The notes below the pieces were generated by a model. It made no database searches. It saw nothing but the letters and a program-made list of their open reading frames with translations, and was not told the origin of the DNA. DNA of 64,000 nt, from assembly GCF_003602275.1 (NCBI RefSeq), contig NZ_QZVT01000004.1, forward strand, positions 62,001-126,000, read 5' to 3'. Numbering within the stretch: position 1 is the stretch's first letter; every line of letters begins with the position of its first letter. This document shows, one piece after another, positions 37,378 through 46,225 of the stretch. Source of the DNA: Arthrobacter cheniae (GTDB lineage: Bacteria; Actinomycetota; Actinomycetes; Actinomycetales; Micrococcaceae). Position numbers and translations under genes: made by a program.

Positions 37378-39003
37378 TTATCGAGCGGTGTTGCCTTCTG
37401 CTGAAGGATCGGCCGTGGTTCTTCCTTCGCCCAGGTCAAGGTCGATAGGGAGTGACGGTGCGAGCCGTCGCAGGGACGTGAACGTGGGCACGAGGGCGTT
37501 GTACAGCTCGGCAAACACCGGCAGCAGGGAGGCGTACACCGCGGCGGCTGCCGGCTGCGGTCGCACCGTCTGCTCGATCTTCACCATGTCGACGACGACG
37601 TCGATCGAGTCGATGAGGCCCAGGGCCTCCATGCCGAGCAGCGCCGCACCGAAGCCGGAGCCCTCCTGCCCGTGCGCGAATTCGATCGGCATGCCGAACG
37701 TGTCAGCGAGAAGCTGTCGCCACAGCGGGCTGCGCATGACGCCCCCTGTGGCCCTGATGCTATGGACCTCGAGTCCAGCGGCACGCATGGAATGCAACAC
37801 CAGCGCCAGCTGGAGACAGACTCCTTCGAGCGCGGCCCGGACCAGGTGCTCGCGACGATGTGCTCGGGTAAGACCCACATAGGCGCCACGTGGAAGTGAG
37901 CTCCAGTGCGGAGCCCGCTCGCTCAGCAGGTAGGGCAGCATCAGCAGCCCTCCGGAACCGGGTGCGACCCTTGCTGCCAGGGCCAGTAGCTCTTCCTCCG
38001 CCGGTTCGGCCAGGTCCGGGGCGATTGCGTCCCCCGCCCACCCGAGCACCACCCCACCGTTGTTGATGGCACCACCGACCACCCACCGGGTGGACGTGAG
38101 TGCGTAGCAGAACACGCCGCCGAGCGGATCAACCGCAGGCCGGTCGACTGCTACGCGTAGGGCCCCGCTGGTCCCGATCGAGCAGGCAGCCACGCCGGGG
38201 CGCACCGCACCCACCCCTAGATTCGCCAGTGGCCCATCTGCGGCACCGACGACCACCGGCGTCGCGCGGGGAAGGCCCATTGCGGCAGCGGCGTCGTCGG
38301 TGAGCGCGGGCAACACGGTTGTGGTCGGCACGATCTCCGGTAATTGCTCAGGCTGGACACCTGCGATCCTAAGTGCTTCCTCATCCCATGCCAGCGTGTT
38401 CATATTCATCAGGCCGGTCGCCGAGGCGATGGAATGATCTACCACCAGCGCGCCGCAGAGTTGCAGGAGCACGAATTCCTTGATGCCGACCCAGAATCCG
38501 ATCTTTTCACACAGCTTCGGCTCCTGCTCGCGGAACCAGACGAGCTTGGGAAGCGGGGACATCGGATGCATGGGCGTGCCCGTGCGCCGGTGCAGGGCCA
38601 GCCCGCCGACCGAAGCACGCAGGCGCTCGGCTTGCACGCGGGCCCGCGTGTCGGCCCACGTGATGACCTCGGTGAGCGGGGTACCGGCCGGGGAAAGACC
38701 GATGAGACTGTGCATGGCCGAGCTGAAGGAGATGCCGGCAACTCGATGCGCCCCCACCTGGGACACGACCTCGCGCACAGACTCGAGCACTGCGGCCAGG
38801 ATGAGCTGCGGGTCCTGGACTGCGTGCCCAGGATGAGGCTCGTCCAACGGGTAGCCCGCCGAATGCGACGCCTCCAGCGTGCCATCGGTCCGGAAGGCAA
38901 CAGCCTTGGTGTTGGTCGTGCCCAGGTCGACGCCGATCACGACCAGCTCCGTCGAAGCTGACTCCGGCTGAGCTTCGCTCGCGGCGGCTGGAGGCGTGCT
39001 CAC
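37378..39003 (-). CDS. gntK: FGGY family gluconokinase
   Basis: 541-residue sugar kinase of the FGGY (ASKHA) superfamily. The N-terminal phosphate loop is IGVDLGTTNTKAVAF, the second is GVAACSIGTSGALRVAV, and the adenosine segment is RATGGVMRSPLWRQLLAD. It follows the Bacillus-type gluconokinase pattern, unlike the small P-loop gluconate kinases of E. coli. It phosphorylates D-gluconate to 6-phosphogluconate, the last step of the idonate pathway encoded upstream. GTG start; its first bases overlap the idnD stop (GTGA). The specific substrate is inferred from context. Confidence 0.88.
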   Translation of the reverse strand: MSTPPAAASEAQPESASTELVVIGVDLGTTNTKAVAFRTDGTLEASHSAGYPLDEPHPGHAVQDPQLILAAVLESVREVVSQVGAHRVAGISFSSAMHSLIGLSPAGTPLTEVITWADTRARVQAERLRASVGGLALHRRTGTPMHPMSPLPKLVWFREQEPKLCEKIGFWVGIKEFVLLQLCGALVVDHSIASATGLMNMNTLAWDEEALRIAGVQPEQLPEIVPTTTVLPALTDDAAAAMGLPRATPVVVGAADGPLANLGVGAVRPGVAACSIGTSGALRVAVDRPAVDPLGGVFCYALTSTRWVVGGAINNGGVVLGWAGDAIAPDLAEPAEEELLALAARVAPGSGGLLMLPYLLSERAPHWSSLPRGAYVGLTRAHRREHLVRAALEGVCLQLALVLHSMRAAGLEVHSIRATGGVMRSPLWRQLLADTFGMPIEFAHGQEGSGFGAALLGMEALGLIDSIDVVVDMVKIEQTVRPQPAAAAVYASLLPVFAELYNALVPTFTSLRRLAPSLPIDLDLGEGRTTADPSAEGNTAR

Positions 39004-40019
39004 GATTCACCGTGCCAGAGGGAGATGACGACCTTGCCGGAGGTCGCGGAATCCTTTGCGACCGCGAATGCCTCGACCGCCCGGTCGGCTGGCAGCTCGT
39101 GGGTGATCACGTCCTCGATTGCCGGATTCTCATCGAGCAGCTCGATCGCGCGGTCGATCTCGTCGTTGAATCGGAAGGCCCCCCGAAGCTGGAGTTCCTT
39201 CGAGATCAGCGGAGCGAGGTTGATCCCGCGGGGCTCGTTCGGAACCATCCCTACCTGCACGACGATGCCCGCCCGACGAGCGGCCAGCAGAGCTGCATTG
39301 ACGGCGGCATGGACGCCGGAACACTCCAACACGACATCGAATGCCGCTGCGGGGATTTCTTCGGCCCCGACCTGGACAGTGCCGTGCACGCCGAGCCGCC
39401 GAGCGCGCTCCAGCGGTCCGGCGAGCACATCCGTGGAGGTCACCTCAGCTGCCCCCTCAGCCAGGCAGGCGGCTGCGGTGAGGAGGCCGATAGGTCCTGA
39501 TCCGGACACGAGGACCCGCTTGCCCTGAACTCCACCAGCCACCGTGATCCCGTGCAGTCCCACGCCCAACGGCTCGGCGAGGGCTGCTCGTCGCAGCGAC
39601 AGCCCGGCGGGAAGAGTGCGAACCATGTCCTTGTCGACGATGAGGAACTCGCTCATCCCCCCCTGGGTGTGTGGCTGGGTCGACGCGCTACCGAGGTAGG
39701 CGCCCCCGGGCCACAGGTGGCGGCGGTCTTCGATGCCCGGCTCAGGCTTCCCGAAGGTCGCAGGGTGCACAGTCACCGGAGTACCGGGGGCAAGGTCTCC
39801 GGACGGATCCACATCCACGGAGCCCGACACCTCGTGGCCCGGCACGAGTGGTTCACGCACAACGTACTCTCCGTTGGCGCCCTCGTTGTAGTAGTGGAGG
39901 TCGGACCCGCAGATGCCCCCATAGGCCATCCGGAGTCGGACCTGCCCCGGACCGGGCTCGGGTGTGGGCAATTCGGTCTCAACGAGATCGAGCCTCCCAT
40001 TGATGACGAGTGCTCTCAT
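39000..40019 (-). CDS. idnD: L-idonate 5-dehydrogenase-like zinc alcohol dehydrogenase
   Basis: 339-residue zinc MDR enzyme. The catalytic zinc site is GGICGSDLHYYNEGANG and PLVPGHEVSG, and the nucleotide-binding motif is VSGSGPIGLLTAAACLAEG. The NEGANGEYVVREPLV segment is characteristic of IdnD, which oxidises L-idonate to 5-ketogluconate. Neighbours (5-ketogluconate reductase, gluconate permease, gluconokinase) support that. ATG 40019 is preferred (MRALVING, AAAGG upstream); a TTG three codons earlier is the alternative. Confidence 0.88.
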   Translation of the reverse strand: MRALVINGRLDLVETELPTPEPGPGQVRLRMAYGGICGSDLHYYNEGANGEYVVREPLVPGHEVSGSVDVDPSGDLAPGTPVTVHPATFGKPEPGIEDRRHLWPGGAYLGSASTQPHTQGGMSEFLIVDKDMVRTLPAGLSLRRAALAEPLGVGLHGITVAGGVQGKRVLVSGSGPIGLLTAAACLAEGAAEVTSTDVLAGPLERARRLGVHGTVQVGAEEIPAAAFDVVLECSGVHAAVNAALLAARRAGIVVQVGMVPNEPRGINLAPLISKELQLRGAFRFNDEIDRAIELLDENPAIEDVITHELPADRAVEAFAVAKDSATSGKVVISLWHGES

Positions 40020-40071
40020 GTCGACCAACCTTTCACTTTCACTCGGGCGATCGCAGCCGCCGTCGGTTTCA

Positions 40072-40842
40072 TCAGACGACGGACGTCATGCCGCCATCGA
40101 CGAAGATGTTCTGGCCGGACACGAAGGACGACGCGTCGGAGGCCAGGTAGATGAGGGTCCCGAGGAGCTCCTCGAACTTCCCCCACCTTTGAGCAGGGGT
40201 GCGATTGATGACCCATGCGTTGAATGCTTCGTCCTCGACCAGCGCGCGGTTCATCTCGGTCGCGAAGTAGCCAGGAGAGATCGTGTTGACCTGGATGTTG
40301 AAGCGGGCAAGATCGGCGGCCATGCCCTTGGTGAGCATGGCCACGGCACCCTTGGTCGCCGAGTACGGCGCGATGGTCTGCCGGGCGAGCATCGACTGGA
40401 CCGAGCCGATGTTGATGACCTTGCCCGAGCCGCGCTCTGCCATCGCCCGCGTGACCGGCTGGGAGACGTAGAAGACGCTCGACATGTTCGTCGTGACGAT
40501 GTCGTCCCAGTCGGCCACGTTGAAGTCGTTGAACGGTGCCCGCCGCTGGATGCCTGCGTTATTGACGAGGATGTCCGGCACGCCATGCTCCGCGACGAGC
40601 GCGGCGATACCCCGCGCCGCCGCGCCCGCGTCCGTGACGTCGAAGGTCGACGTCGCCGGCATCCGACCCGTCGCATCGCCGATGCTGTCTGCGGCACGCG
40701 CCACAGCCGCTACGTCACGTCCGTGCACCACCACGCGGGCTCCAGCGTTCGCCAGACCGGTCGCGAGAGCGTGACCCAGTCCCCGGGAAGAACCGGTGAC
40801 CAGTGCAAGCCGATCTGTGAGATCGAAGAGGGCCGGTGTCAT
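40072..40842 (-). CDS. idnO: Gluconate 5-dehydrogenase (5-ketogluconate reductase), SDR
   Basis: 256-residue SDR. TGSSRGLG is the cofactor loop, with a basic residue after strand 2 (VVVHGRD) favouring NADPH. NNAGIQRR, the catalytic Ser in NIGSVQS and the Tyr-Lys in PYSATKGA are in place. NNAGIQRRAPFNDF is a typical IdnO segment. It reduces 5-keto-D-gluconate to D-gluconate. Its start overlaps the permease stop by one base (TGATG). Confidence 0.9.
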   Translation of the reverse strand: MTPALFDLTDRLALVTGSSRGLGHALATGLANAGARVVVHGRDVAAVARAADSIGDATGRMPATSTFDVTDAGAAARGIAALVAEHGVPDILVNNAGIQRRAPFNDFNVADWDDIVTTNMSSVFYVSQPVTRAMAERGSGKVINIGSVQSMLARQTIAPYSATKGAVAMLTKGMAADLARFNIQVNTISPGYFATEMNRALVEDEAFNAWVINRTPAQRWGKFEELLGTLIYLASDASSFVSGQNIFVDGGMTSVV

Positions 40843-42236
40843 CAGCCGAGCCAGAAGACGACGAGGGTCAGTGCGAATCCGCCCACGGATTCGAGCGACT
40901 GCTGAACGGTCCAGGTCTTGAGCGTGGTCTTCACGTCCATCCCCATGAGCCGGCCGACAAGCCAGAAGCCGGAGTCATTGACGTGGCTGGCGAACACGGA
41001 TCCGGCTGCGCTGGCGAGCGTGATGGCGACGATTTCGAGGGGACTGAATCCGCCGGCCAGCACGGCGGGAGCCATGAGTCCGGCCGTGGTGACCAGTGCC
41101 ACCGTTGCCGAGCCCTGCGCGACGCGGAGGATGACGGCGATGACGTATGCCGCGAGGATGATCGGCAGGCCGATGGAGGCCAGGGAGTCCGAGAGGGCGT
41201 CGCCGATACCGGAGGCACGAAGCACCCCACCGAACATCCCGCCTGCGCCGGTGATGAGGATGACGGAGCAGACCGGGCCCAGAGCGGAGTCGAGCACCTT
41301 TTCCAGGGCCGTGCCGTTCTCGCCCCGCCGGTGACCCAGAACCGCGGTCGCGACGAGAACGGAGATCAGCAACGCGACCGGGGACGAACCGATGGCAGTC
41401 AGGACCTGCACCCAGGTCTGCTCCTCGGCGTTGACGACGCCTGCGGCGTTGAGGAAGTCGAGGCCTGTGTTCATGAAGATGAGGACCAGCGGCAGCAACA
41501 GCATGGCGATTACGGTGGAGAACTTGGGCGGGTTGGTCGGCTGGTCGTCATCGAGCGTGCCGAACAGTGCTGGGACCGGGAGGATGTATTTGGTGGCGAC
41601 GAACTTGCCCCACATGTAGCCCGTGACGTACCAGACCGGGAAGGCGATCAGCAGGCCGATGAGGAGCACGAGCCCGAGGTTGGCGCCATAGAGCTCGGTT
41701 GCTGCGACCGGGCCGGGATGTGGCGGCACGAAGACGTGCATCACCGAGAAGGCGGTTGCGGCGGGAATGCCGTACAGCAGCACGTTCGTGCCACCCATGC
41801 GGCGGGCGACGGCGAAGATGATGGGCAGCATCACGATCAGGCCCGCGTCGAAGAAGATCGGGAAGCCCATGAGCAATGAGGCGAGTCCGAGGGCGAACGG
41901 TGCACGCCGTTCGCCGAAGACGTCGACCAGCTTGTCCGCGAGGACCCGGGCACCACCGCTGTGCTCGATCATCTTGCCCAGCATCGCTCCGAGCCCGATC
42001 AGCAGGGCCACCGAACCGAGGGTCGTGCCGAAGCTGGTCACCAAGGTGGTGACAATCTCGCCCGTCGGGATCCCGGTTGCGAACGCGGTCACGAGTGACA
42101 CGAGGACGAGGGTGAGGAACGCGTGCACCTTGAATCGAATGACCAGGATGAGGATCAGGGCGATAGCGCCGGCCGCGATACCCAGCAGGGGCCCCGCGCC
42201 TAATGTTTGGGTCCAGGTTTCCACAGAACTCTCCAT
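40842..42236 (-). CDS. idnT: Gluconate/idonate:H+ symporter (GntP family)
   Basis: 464 residues, 12-14 membrane helices of the GntP family. Family signatures include SLLMGFPIFFDAGLIVMLPI, FVPPHPGPVAATELYGAN and, near the end, ASHVNDSGFWLVGRLMGMD. It brings gluconate or L-idonate in with protons. First gene of the idn/gnt operon and divergent from the GntR-type regulator, across an 85-98 base region with repeated operator-like sites. Confidence 0.93.
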   Translation of the reverse strand: MESSVETWTQTLGAGPLLGIAAGAIALILILVIRFKVHAFLTLVLVSLVTAFATGIPTGEIVTTLVTSFGTTLGSVALLIGLGAMLGKMIEHSGGARVLADKLVDVFGERRAPFALGLASLLMGFPIFFDAGLIVMLPIIFAVARRMGGTNVLLYGIPAATAFSVMHVFVPPHPGPVAATELYGANLGLVLLIGLLIAFPVWYVTGYMWGKFVATKYILPVPALFGTLDDDQPTNPPKFSTVIAMLLLPLVLIFMNTGLDFLNAAGVVNAEEQTWVQVLTAIGSSPVALLISVLVATAVLGHRRGENGTALEKVLDSALGPVCSVILITGAGGMFGGVLRASGIGDALSDSLASIGLPIILAAYVIAVILRVAQGSATVALVTTAGLMAPAVLAGGFSPLEIVAITLASAAGSVFASHVNDSGFWLVGRLMGMDVKTTLKTWTVQQSLESVGGFALTLVVFWLG

Positions 42237-42280
42237 CGATGTTCAGGCCCATAGGGGCAATTTCGCATTTGAAGCGATAG

Positions 42281-42319
42281 TGTGTCACAAAGATCACATT
42301 TATAGCAAGAAAGATCACA
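42281..42319. promoter_or_regulatory. Repeated operator-like sites between idnT and its regulator
   Basis: AAAGATCACA occurs at 42289-42298 and again at 42310-42319, exactly 21 bases (two helical turns) apart. The first copy lies within TGTCA-N6-TCACA (42283-42298), one base off the CRP/GlxR consensus TGTGA-N6-TCACA. The likely binders are the adjacent GntR regulator and perhaps a cAMP receptor protein. Confidence 0.5.
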
Positions 42320-42334
42320 CCTTTGAGTCGCAGC

Positions 42335-43042
42335 ATGCCAAACCTGTCACCCGCTCCGGTGCTGCACAATTCCATCCTCGAACGACTCGGCACGGAGATC
42401 GTCCAGGGCGTCCGGCCGGCGGGCAGCGTGATCACGCTCGCCCAGCTGGAGGACGAGGCCGGGGTCTCCCGAACGGTGATCCGCGAAGTCGTACGGATTC
42501 TCGAATCGATGGGCATGGTCGAATCCCGGCGGCGAGTCGGTGTGACCGTACTCCCCGCCACGTCGTGGAGCGTCCTGGACCCCCAGTTGATTCGCTGGCG
42601 GCTGACCGGAGCGGAACGGCTGGCTCAACTGCACCGGCTGACCGAGATGCGGCTCGCCCTCGAGCCGACTGCCGCCCGCCTCGCCGCGCGCCGGGCGACG
42701 GCTGAAGTAGGAATTGAGTTGCTGGACCTTGCGAGTCGCCTGCGCATCCTCGGCGAGGCCGGCCGAGGCCACGAGCAGCCCTACCTCGAGACCGACATCG
42801 CCTTTCACGCACTACTTCTCGCCGCAAGCGGCAATGACATGATCGCCTCCCTCCACGGAATCGTGACGGAGGTGCTGGCAAGCCGCACCGATCTGGGCCT
42901 CTCACCTGCACACCCGGTCGCGGTCGCGTTCGACAACCATGAAGGAGTGGCCCGCGCCATCATGAGCCGGGATGAGAACCTGGCGGAGCAGTACGCGCGG
43001 GCAGTAGTGATGGAAGTCTGGCAGGAACTCAGCGACCTCTGA
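42335..43042 (+). CDS. GntR/FadR family regulator of idonate/gluconate genes
   Basis: 235 residues. The N-terminal winged helix is typical GntR (ILERLGTEIVQGVRPAGS ... AGVSRTVIREVVRILESMGM). The C-terminal FCD domain carries its metal and effector residues in RLALEPTAARLAA, DIAFHALLLAASGN and HEGVARAI. It is divergent from the idn operon and presumably represses it in the absence of gluconate or idonate. ATG 42335 is preferred to the in-frame TTG at 42323. Confidence 0.88.
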   Translation: MPNLSPAPVLHNSILERLGTEIVQGVRPAGSVITLAQLEDEAGVSRTVIREVVRILESMGMVESRRRVGVTVLPATSWSVLDPQLIRWRLTGAERLAQLHRLTEMRLALEPTAARLAARRATAEVGIELLDLASRLRILGEAGRGHEQPYLETDIAFHALLLAASGNDMIASLHGIVTEVLASRTDLGLSPAHPVAVAFDNHEGVARAIMSRDENLAEQYARAVVMEVWQELSDL

Positions 43043-43222
43043 TCCAGCGAGAAGTGCCGACTCGCTCAGGCACGAGGACGACCGCTGCAGCGCAGCCATC
43101 CCGTTCTGCGCGAGCTCGCCGACCCTCGGGCTGTTCGCTCCGCCGTCGACTACCTCACACCGAGCGCGATGCTCCATCGGATCCCCGCGCCGGAGGGAGT
43201 GGAAGCTCCCGCGCCGCTCGGG

Positions 43223-43234
43223 CACACTAGGGAA
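43223..43234 (+). promoter_or_regulatory. Possible leaderless promoter of the PdxK/ThiD kinase gene
   Basis: CACACT plus six bases (AGGGAA) before the ATG at 43235. Weak -10 match but same geometry as other starts here. Confidence 0.3.
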
Positions 43235-44056
43235 ATGTCCCCTACCCAGACGTCCTCGCCCCCCGCCATCACCCTGACCATTGCCGGCTCCGAGGCGACG
43301 GGCGGCGCCGGCGCGCAGGCCGACCTCAGGACGTTCCAGGAACTCGGCGTCTACGGCATCGTGGCGCTGACATGCATCGTCTCGTTCGACCCGGAGAACG
43401 AGTGGCAGCACCGCTTCGTACCGGTCGAGCAGCAGGTCATCGCCGATCAGCTCGAGGCCATCCAGTCCTGCTACCCGCTCCGCACGGTCAAGCTCGGGAT
43501 GCTGGGTACGCCTGCGACGATCGACACGGTGGCGGCCGCCCTGAAAAGCCAGGAGTGGGACAACGTGGTCCTTGATCCGGTGCTCATCTGCAAGGGCCAG
43601 GAGCCCGGCGCCGCGCTCGACACCGACCAGGCACTCAAGGCGAACATCCTGCCGCTGGCCACCTTCGTCACCCCCAACCACTTCGAGGCCGAGTCGCTCT
43701 CCGGCATCACCATCGAGAACATCGAGGACCTGAAGGAAGCCGCCCGCATCATCCACCGCGAGAGCGGCGCCGTCGTGCTCGCCAAGGGCGGCGTGCGCAT
43801 CGAGGGCCCCGACGCCGTCGACGTCTATTTCGATGGCGAGACCCTCGAGGTCCTGTCCGCCCCCAAGGTCGGCGACGTCGCCGTCAGTGGCGCCGGCTGC
43901 ACGCTCGCCGCGGCCATCGCCGCAGAACTCGCAAAGGGTGCGGCACCGCTCGACGCCGCCCGCACCGCCAAAACCTTCGTCACCGAGGGGATCCGCGACC
44001 GGGTCGCGTCCAATGCCCCGTTCGACGCCGTCTGGCAAGGCGGCGCGCACGCATAG
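43235..44056 (+). CDS. pdxK: PdxK/ThiD family kinase (pyridoxal or HMP kinase)
   Basis: 273-residue ribokinase-superfamily kinase. TIAGSEATGGAGAQADLRTFQELGVYG is the ThiD-like start (GxQAD substrate loop), and the anion hole with the catalytic base is VAVSGAGCTLAAAIAAEL, where Cys replaces the usual Asp, as in the CC-type PdxK group of Bacillus and Staphylococcus. That favours vitamin B6 kinase over thiamin HMP kinase. No thi genes are adjacent. The DUF6328 gene starts within its stop codon. Confidence 0.85.
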   Translation: MSPTQTSSPPAITLTIAGSEATGGAGAQADLRTFQELGVYGIVALTCIVSFDPENEWQHRFVPVEQQVIADQLEAIQSCYPLRTVKLGMLGTPATIDTVAAALKSQEWDNVVLDPVLICKGQEPGAALDTDQALKANILPLATFVTPNHFEAESLSGITIENIEDLKEAARIIHRESGAVVLAKGGVRIEGPDAVDVYFDGETLEVLSAPKVGDVAVSGAGCTLAAAIAAELAKGAAPLDAARTAKTFVTEGIRDRVASNAPFDAVWQGGAHA

Positions 44057-44583
44057 TGGCAAGCCGTCGGCGGGGCCATGACAGACCCGGAGTAAGCAGT
44101 CCGGCGGACGACGACGGACGTGGCGAGAGCATCAACCAACGCCTCGACCGGAACTGGCAGGAGATGCTGCAGGAGCTGCGCGTCATGCAGACGGGCATCC
44201 AGATCCTGACGGGCTTCCTGCTGACGCTGCCGTTCCAGAGCCGCTTCACCGAACTCGACGACGTCCAGGTGGCCGTCTATCTCTGCCTGGTGTGCCTGTC
44301 GGCCCTGATCACGGCCCTGGTCCTGACCTCGGTCAACCTGCACCGTGTCCTGTTCGGGCTGCGGGTGAAGGCCACACTCGTCCGGCATACAGGGGCGATG
44401 ATCCGTACGACGATCGCCCTCGTGGGACTGGTCCTCGCGGGCACGGCCTGGCTCATTTTCGACCTCGTGCTGAACCGGGCCGCAGGGCTCACGGTCGCGG
44501 GATCCGTCCTGGTCCTGGTGCTTCTCCTCTGGGTCGCCTACCCGCTGGCCGTCCGCCGTCGGGCACTCCGGCAGCGCAGCTGA
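44056..44583 (+). CDS. DUF6328-like membrane protein
   Basis: 175 residues with a polar 40-residue start and four membrane segments (GIQILTGFLLTLPFQ; VAVYLCLVCLSALITALVL; and two more). The RNWQEMLQELRVMQTGIQIL segment is characteristic of the actinobacterial DUF6328 proteins, which have no known function. The GTG shares one base with the stop of the kinase gene. Confidence 0.82.
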   Translation: MASRRRGHDRPGVSSPADDDGRGESINQRLDRNWQEMLQELRVMQTGIQILTGFLLTLPFQSRFTELDDVQVAVYLCLVCLSALITALVLTSVNLHRVLFGLRVKATLVRHTGAMIRTTIALVGLVLAGTAWLIFDLVLNRAAGLTVAGSVLVLVLLLWVAYPLAVRRRALRQRS

Positions 44584-44615
44584 CGACAGCGGACCTGACG
44601 ACGGAACGCATCACG

Positions 44616-46100
44616 TCACCCTGAGTGCGCTGCCAGGAACGAGTACACCTCGGTCTCGTCGACGCCGGGGAATGCTCCCGGCGGCATGGCCGCGAGCAGG
44701 TGCGAGTGCGCCCGGGCACTCGGCCACGCGTGTCCCGCCCACTCCCGCGCCAGGTCCGGCGGCGGCTGCCGGCAGCATGACTCGTCGGGGCAGAAGGACT
44801 TCTCGCGGATGTCCGTGTCCCGTCCCCGGAACCACTTCACCTGCGCATAGGGCACACCGATGCTGAGCGAGAACTCGCCGCTCGCCGCACGCTCGGTCCG
44901 CGCCGTGCACCAGAAGGTGCCGCTCGGGGTGTCGGTGTACTGGTTGTAGGCCCGGAACTTGTCCTGCACGTCGAACACCACCCGGGAGGTCCACCGCCGG
45001 CATGACGGCTGGCCCTCGATCGCGCCGGTGTGGTCCTGCGGGAAGGTCACGCCGTCGTTCTCGTAGGCCTTGTAGATGATGCCGCTCTTGTGGGTCTTCT
45101 GGAAGTGCGTGCGGATGCCGAGGTGTTCGGTCGCCAGGTTGGTGAAGCGGTGCGCGGCGGTCTCGTAGGACACGGCGAAGGTATCCCGGATGTCCTCGAC
45201 CGCGATTTCCTTCGCCGCCTTGGCCCGTTCGAGGTACTCCACCGTGGGCCGCTCCGGCAGCAGGAGCGCCGCGGCGAAGTAGTTCGTCGCCACCCGCTGC
45301 CGCAGGAACTCCCCGTAGTTCTCCGGTGTCCGGTGCTCCAGCACGTAGTGGCCGAGTGCCTGGAGCAGCACCGACCGCGGGTCGTGGTCGGTGCGCTGGG
45401 ACTGCGTCAGGTAGATCCGGCGGTTCTTCAGGTCCGTGACGGACCTCGTGGAATGGGGCAGGTCATTGACGTGGTGCAGCGAGAAGCCCAGGTGCGCGGC
45501 GATGTCGGCGATGAGGTGCTGGGACACGGGACCTGTGGTGTACCCGACGGCGTCGAGCACGGTCTGCGCCTGCGCCTCGATCTCCGGGAAATAGTTGTTG
45601 CGCTCGCGCATGACGGCACGCAGCTCGACGTTGGCCCGGCGCGCCTCCTCGGGCGTCGCGACCTGCTCGTCGAGCCGCCGCTCCAGCTCACCCTGCAGGC
45701 CCACGAGGGATTCCAGCACCTCCATCGGCAGTCGGGAGGAGATGCGGACCTTCGGCAGGCCCAGGGCTTCGTAGAGGGGACCACGCTGGGCACGCTCCAG
45801 CTCGATCTCGAGTGCGGCACGGCGCGACGGCGGCTCCGAACCCAGCAGGTCGTCGATCGTCACGTCGAGGGCCACTGCGAGACGCTGCAGCATGCTCAGC
45901 TTCGGTTCACGCTTGCCGTTCTCGACCAGTGACAGCTGCGAGGCGACCGTCCCCACGGCGATCCCGAGATCGTCGAGCGTCATGCCCTTCGCCTTCCTCA
46001 GATGTCGCACACGCCGTCCCAGGCTGATCAGGTCCAGTAAGGCGCCCTGCCCTCGTGGCGGGGCTGCGGGTAGGGGGCGGGCCCACGCGGGAGTCGTCAT
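44616..46100 (-). CDS. ramB: RamB-type regulator of acetate metabolism
   Basis: 494 residues. The N-terminal Cro/XRE helix-turn-helix (RRVRHLRKAKGMTLDDLG ... SQLSLVENGKREP) is followed by an IrrE/ImmA-like domain (ALGHYVLEH, TNYFAAALLLPERPTVEYL) and a C-terminal region with Cys-containing segments (CRRWTSR; CPDESCCRQ). This is the layout of RamB, which represses acetate and glyoxylate genes in corynebacteria. It is divergent from aceA, as expected for a local regulator. ATG 46100 is supported by a leaderless promoter six bases away. Confidence 0.92.
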   Translation of the reverse strand: MTTPAWARPLPAAPPRGQGALLDLISLGRRVRHLRKAKGMTLDDLGIAVGTVASQLSLVENGKREPKLSMLQRLAVALDVTIDDLLGSEPPSRRAALEIELERAQRGPLYEALGLPKVRISSRLPMEVLESLVGLQGELERRLDEQVATPEEARRANVELRAVMRERNNYFPEIEAQAQTVLDAVGYTTGPVSQHLIADIAAHLGFSLHHVNDLPHSTRSVTDLKNRRIYLTQSQRTDHDPRSVLLQALGHYVLEHRTPENYGEFLRQRVATNYFAAALLLPERPTVEYLERAKAAKEIAVEDIRDTFAVSYETAAHRFTNLATEHLGIRTHFQKTHKSGIIYKAYENDGVTFPQDHTGAIEGQPSCRRWTSRVVFDVQDKFRAYNQYTDTPSGTFWCTARTERAASGEFSLSIGVPYAQVKWFRGRDTDIREKSFCPDESCCRQPPPDLAREWAGHAWPSARAHSHLLAAMPPGAFPGVDETEVYSFLAAHSG

Positions 46101-46112
46101 TTCTTGACGGTA
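46101..46112 (-). promoter_or_regulatory. Leaderless promoter of ramB
   Basis: On the minus strand TACCGT is followed by six bases and the ATG at 46100. Confidence 0.5.
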
Positions 46113-46225
46113 CGCGAAGAAGTGCGTTTCTTCCCAGTGTTCTGCTCTAGGAAGTCCGGTAGAACTCACGAATTGTTGTTTCTACACCCGCTGGGGCAAT
46201 CCGGCGATGGACCAAGGAGACAGCA

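Noticed and set aside
43043..43234. Possible riboswitch or gene remnant upstream of the PdxK/ThiD kinase
   Set aside because: No TPP or other known riboswitch core was recognised, and no reading frame there resembles a known protein.
42902..44062. 386-codon minus-strand open frame over the PdxK/ThiD kinase gene
   Set aside because: Antisense shadow of a high-GC gene; no family features, while the plus strand encodes a clear kinase.
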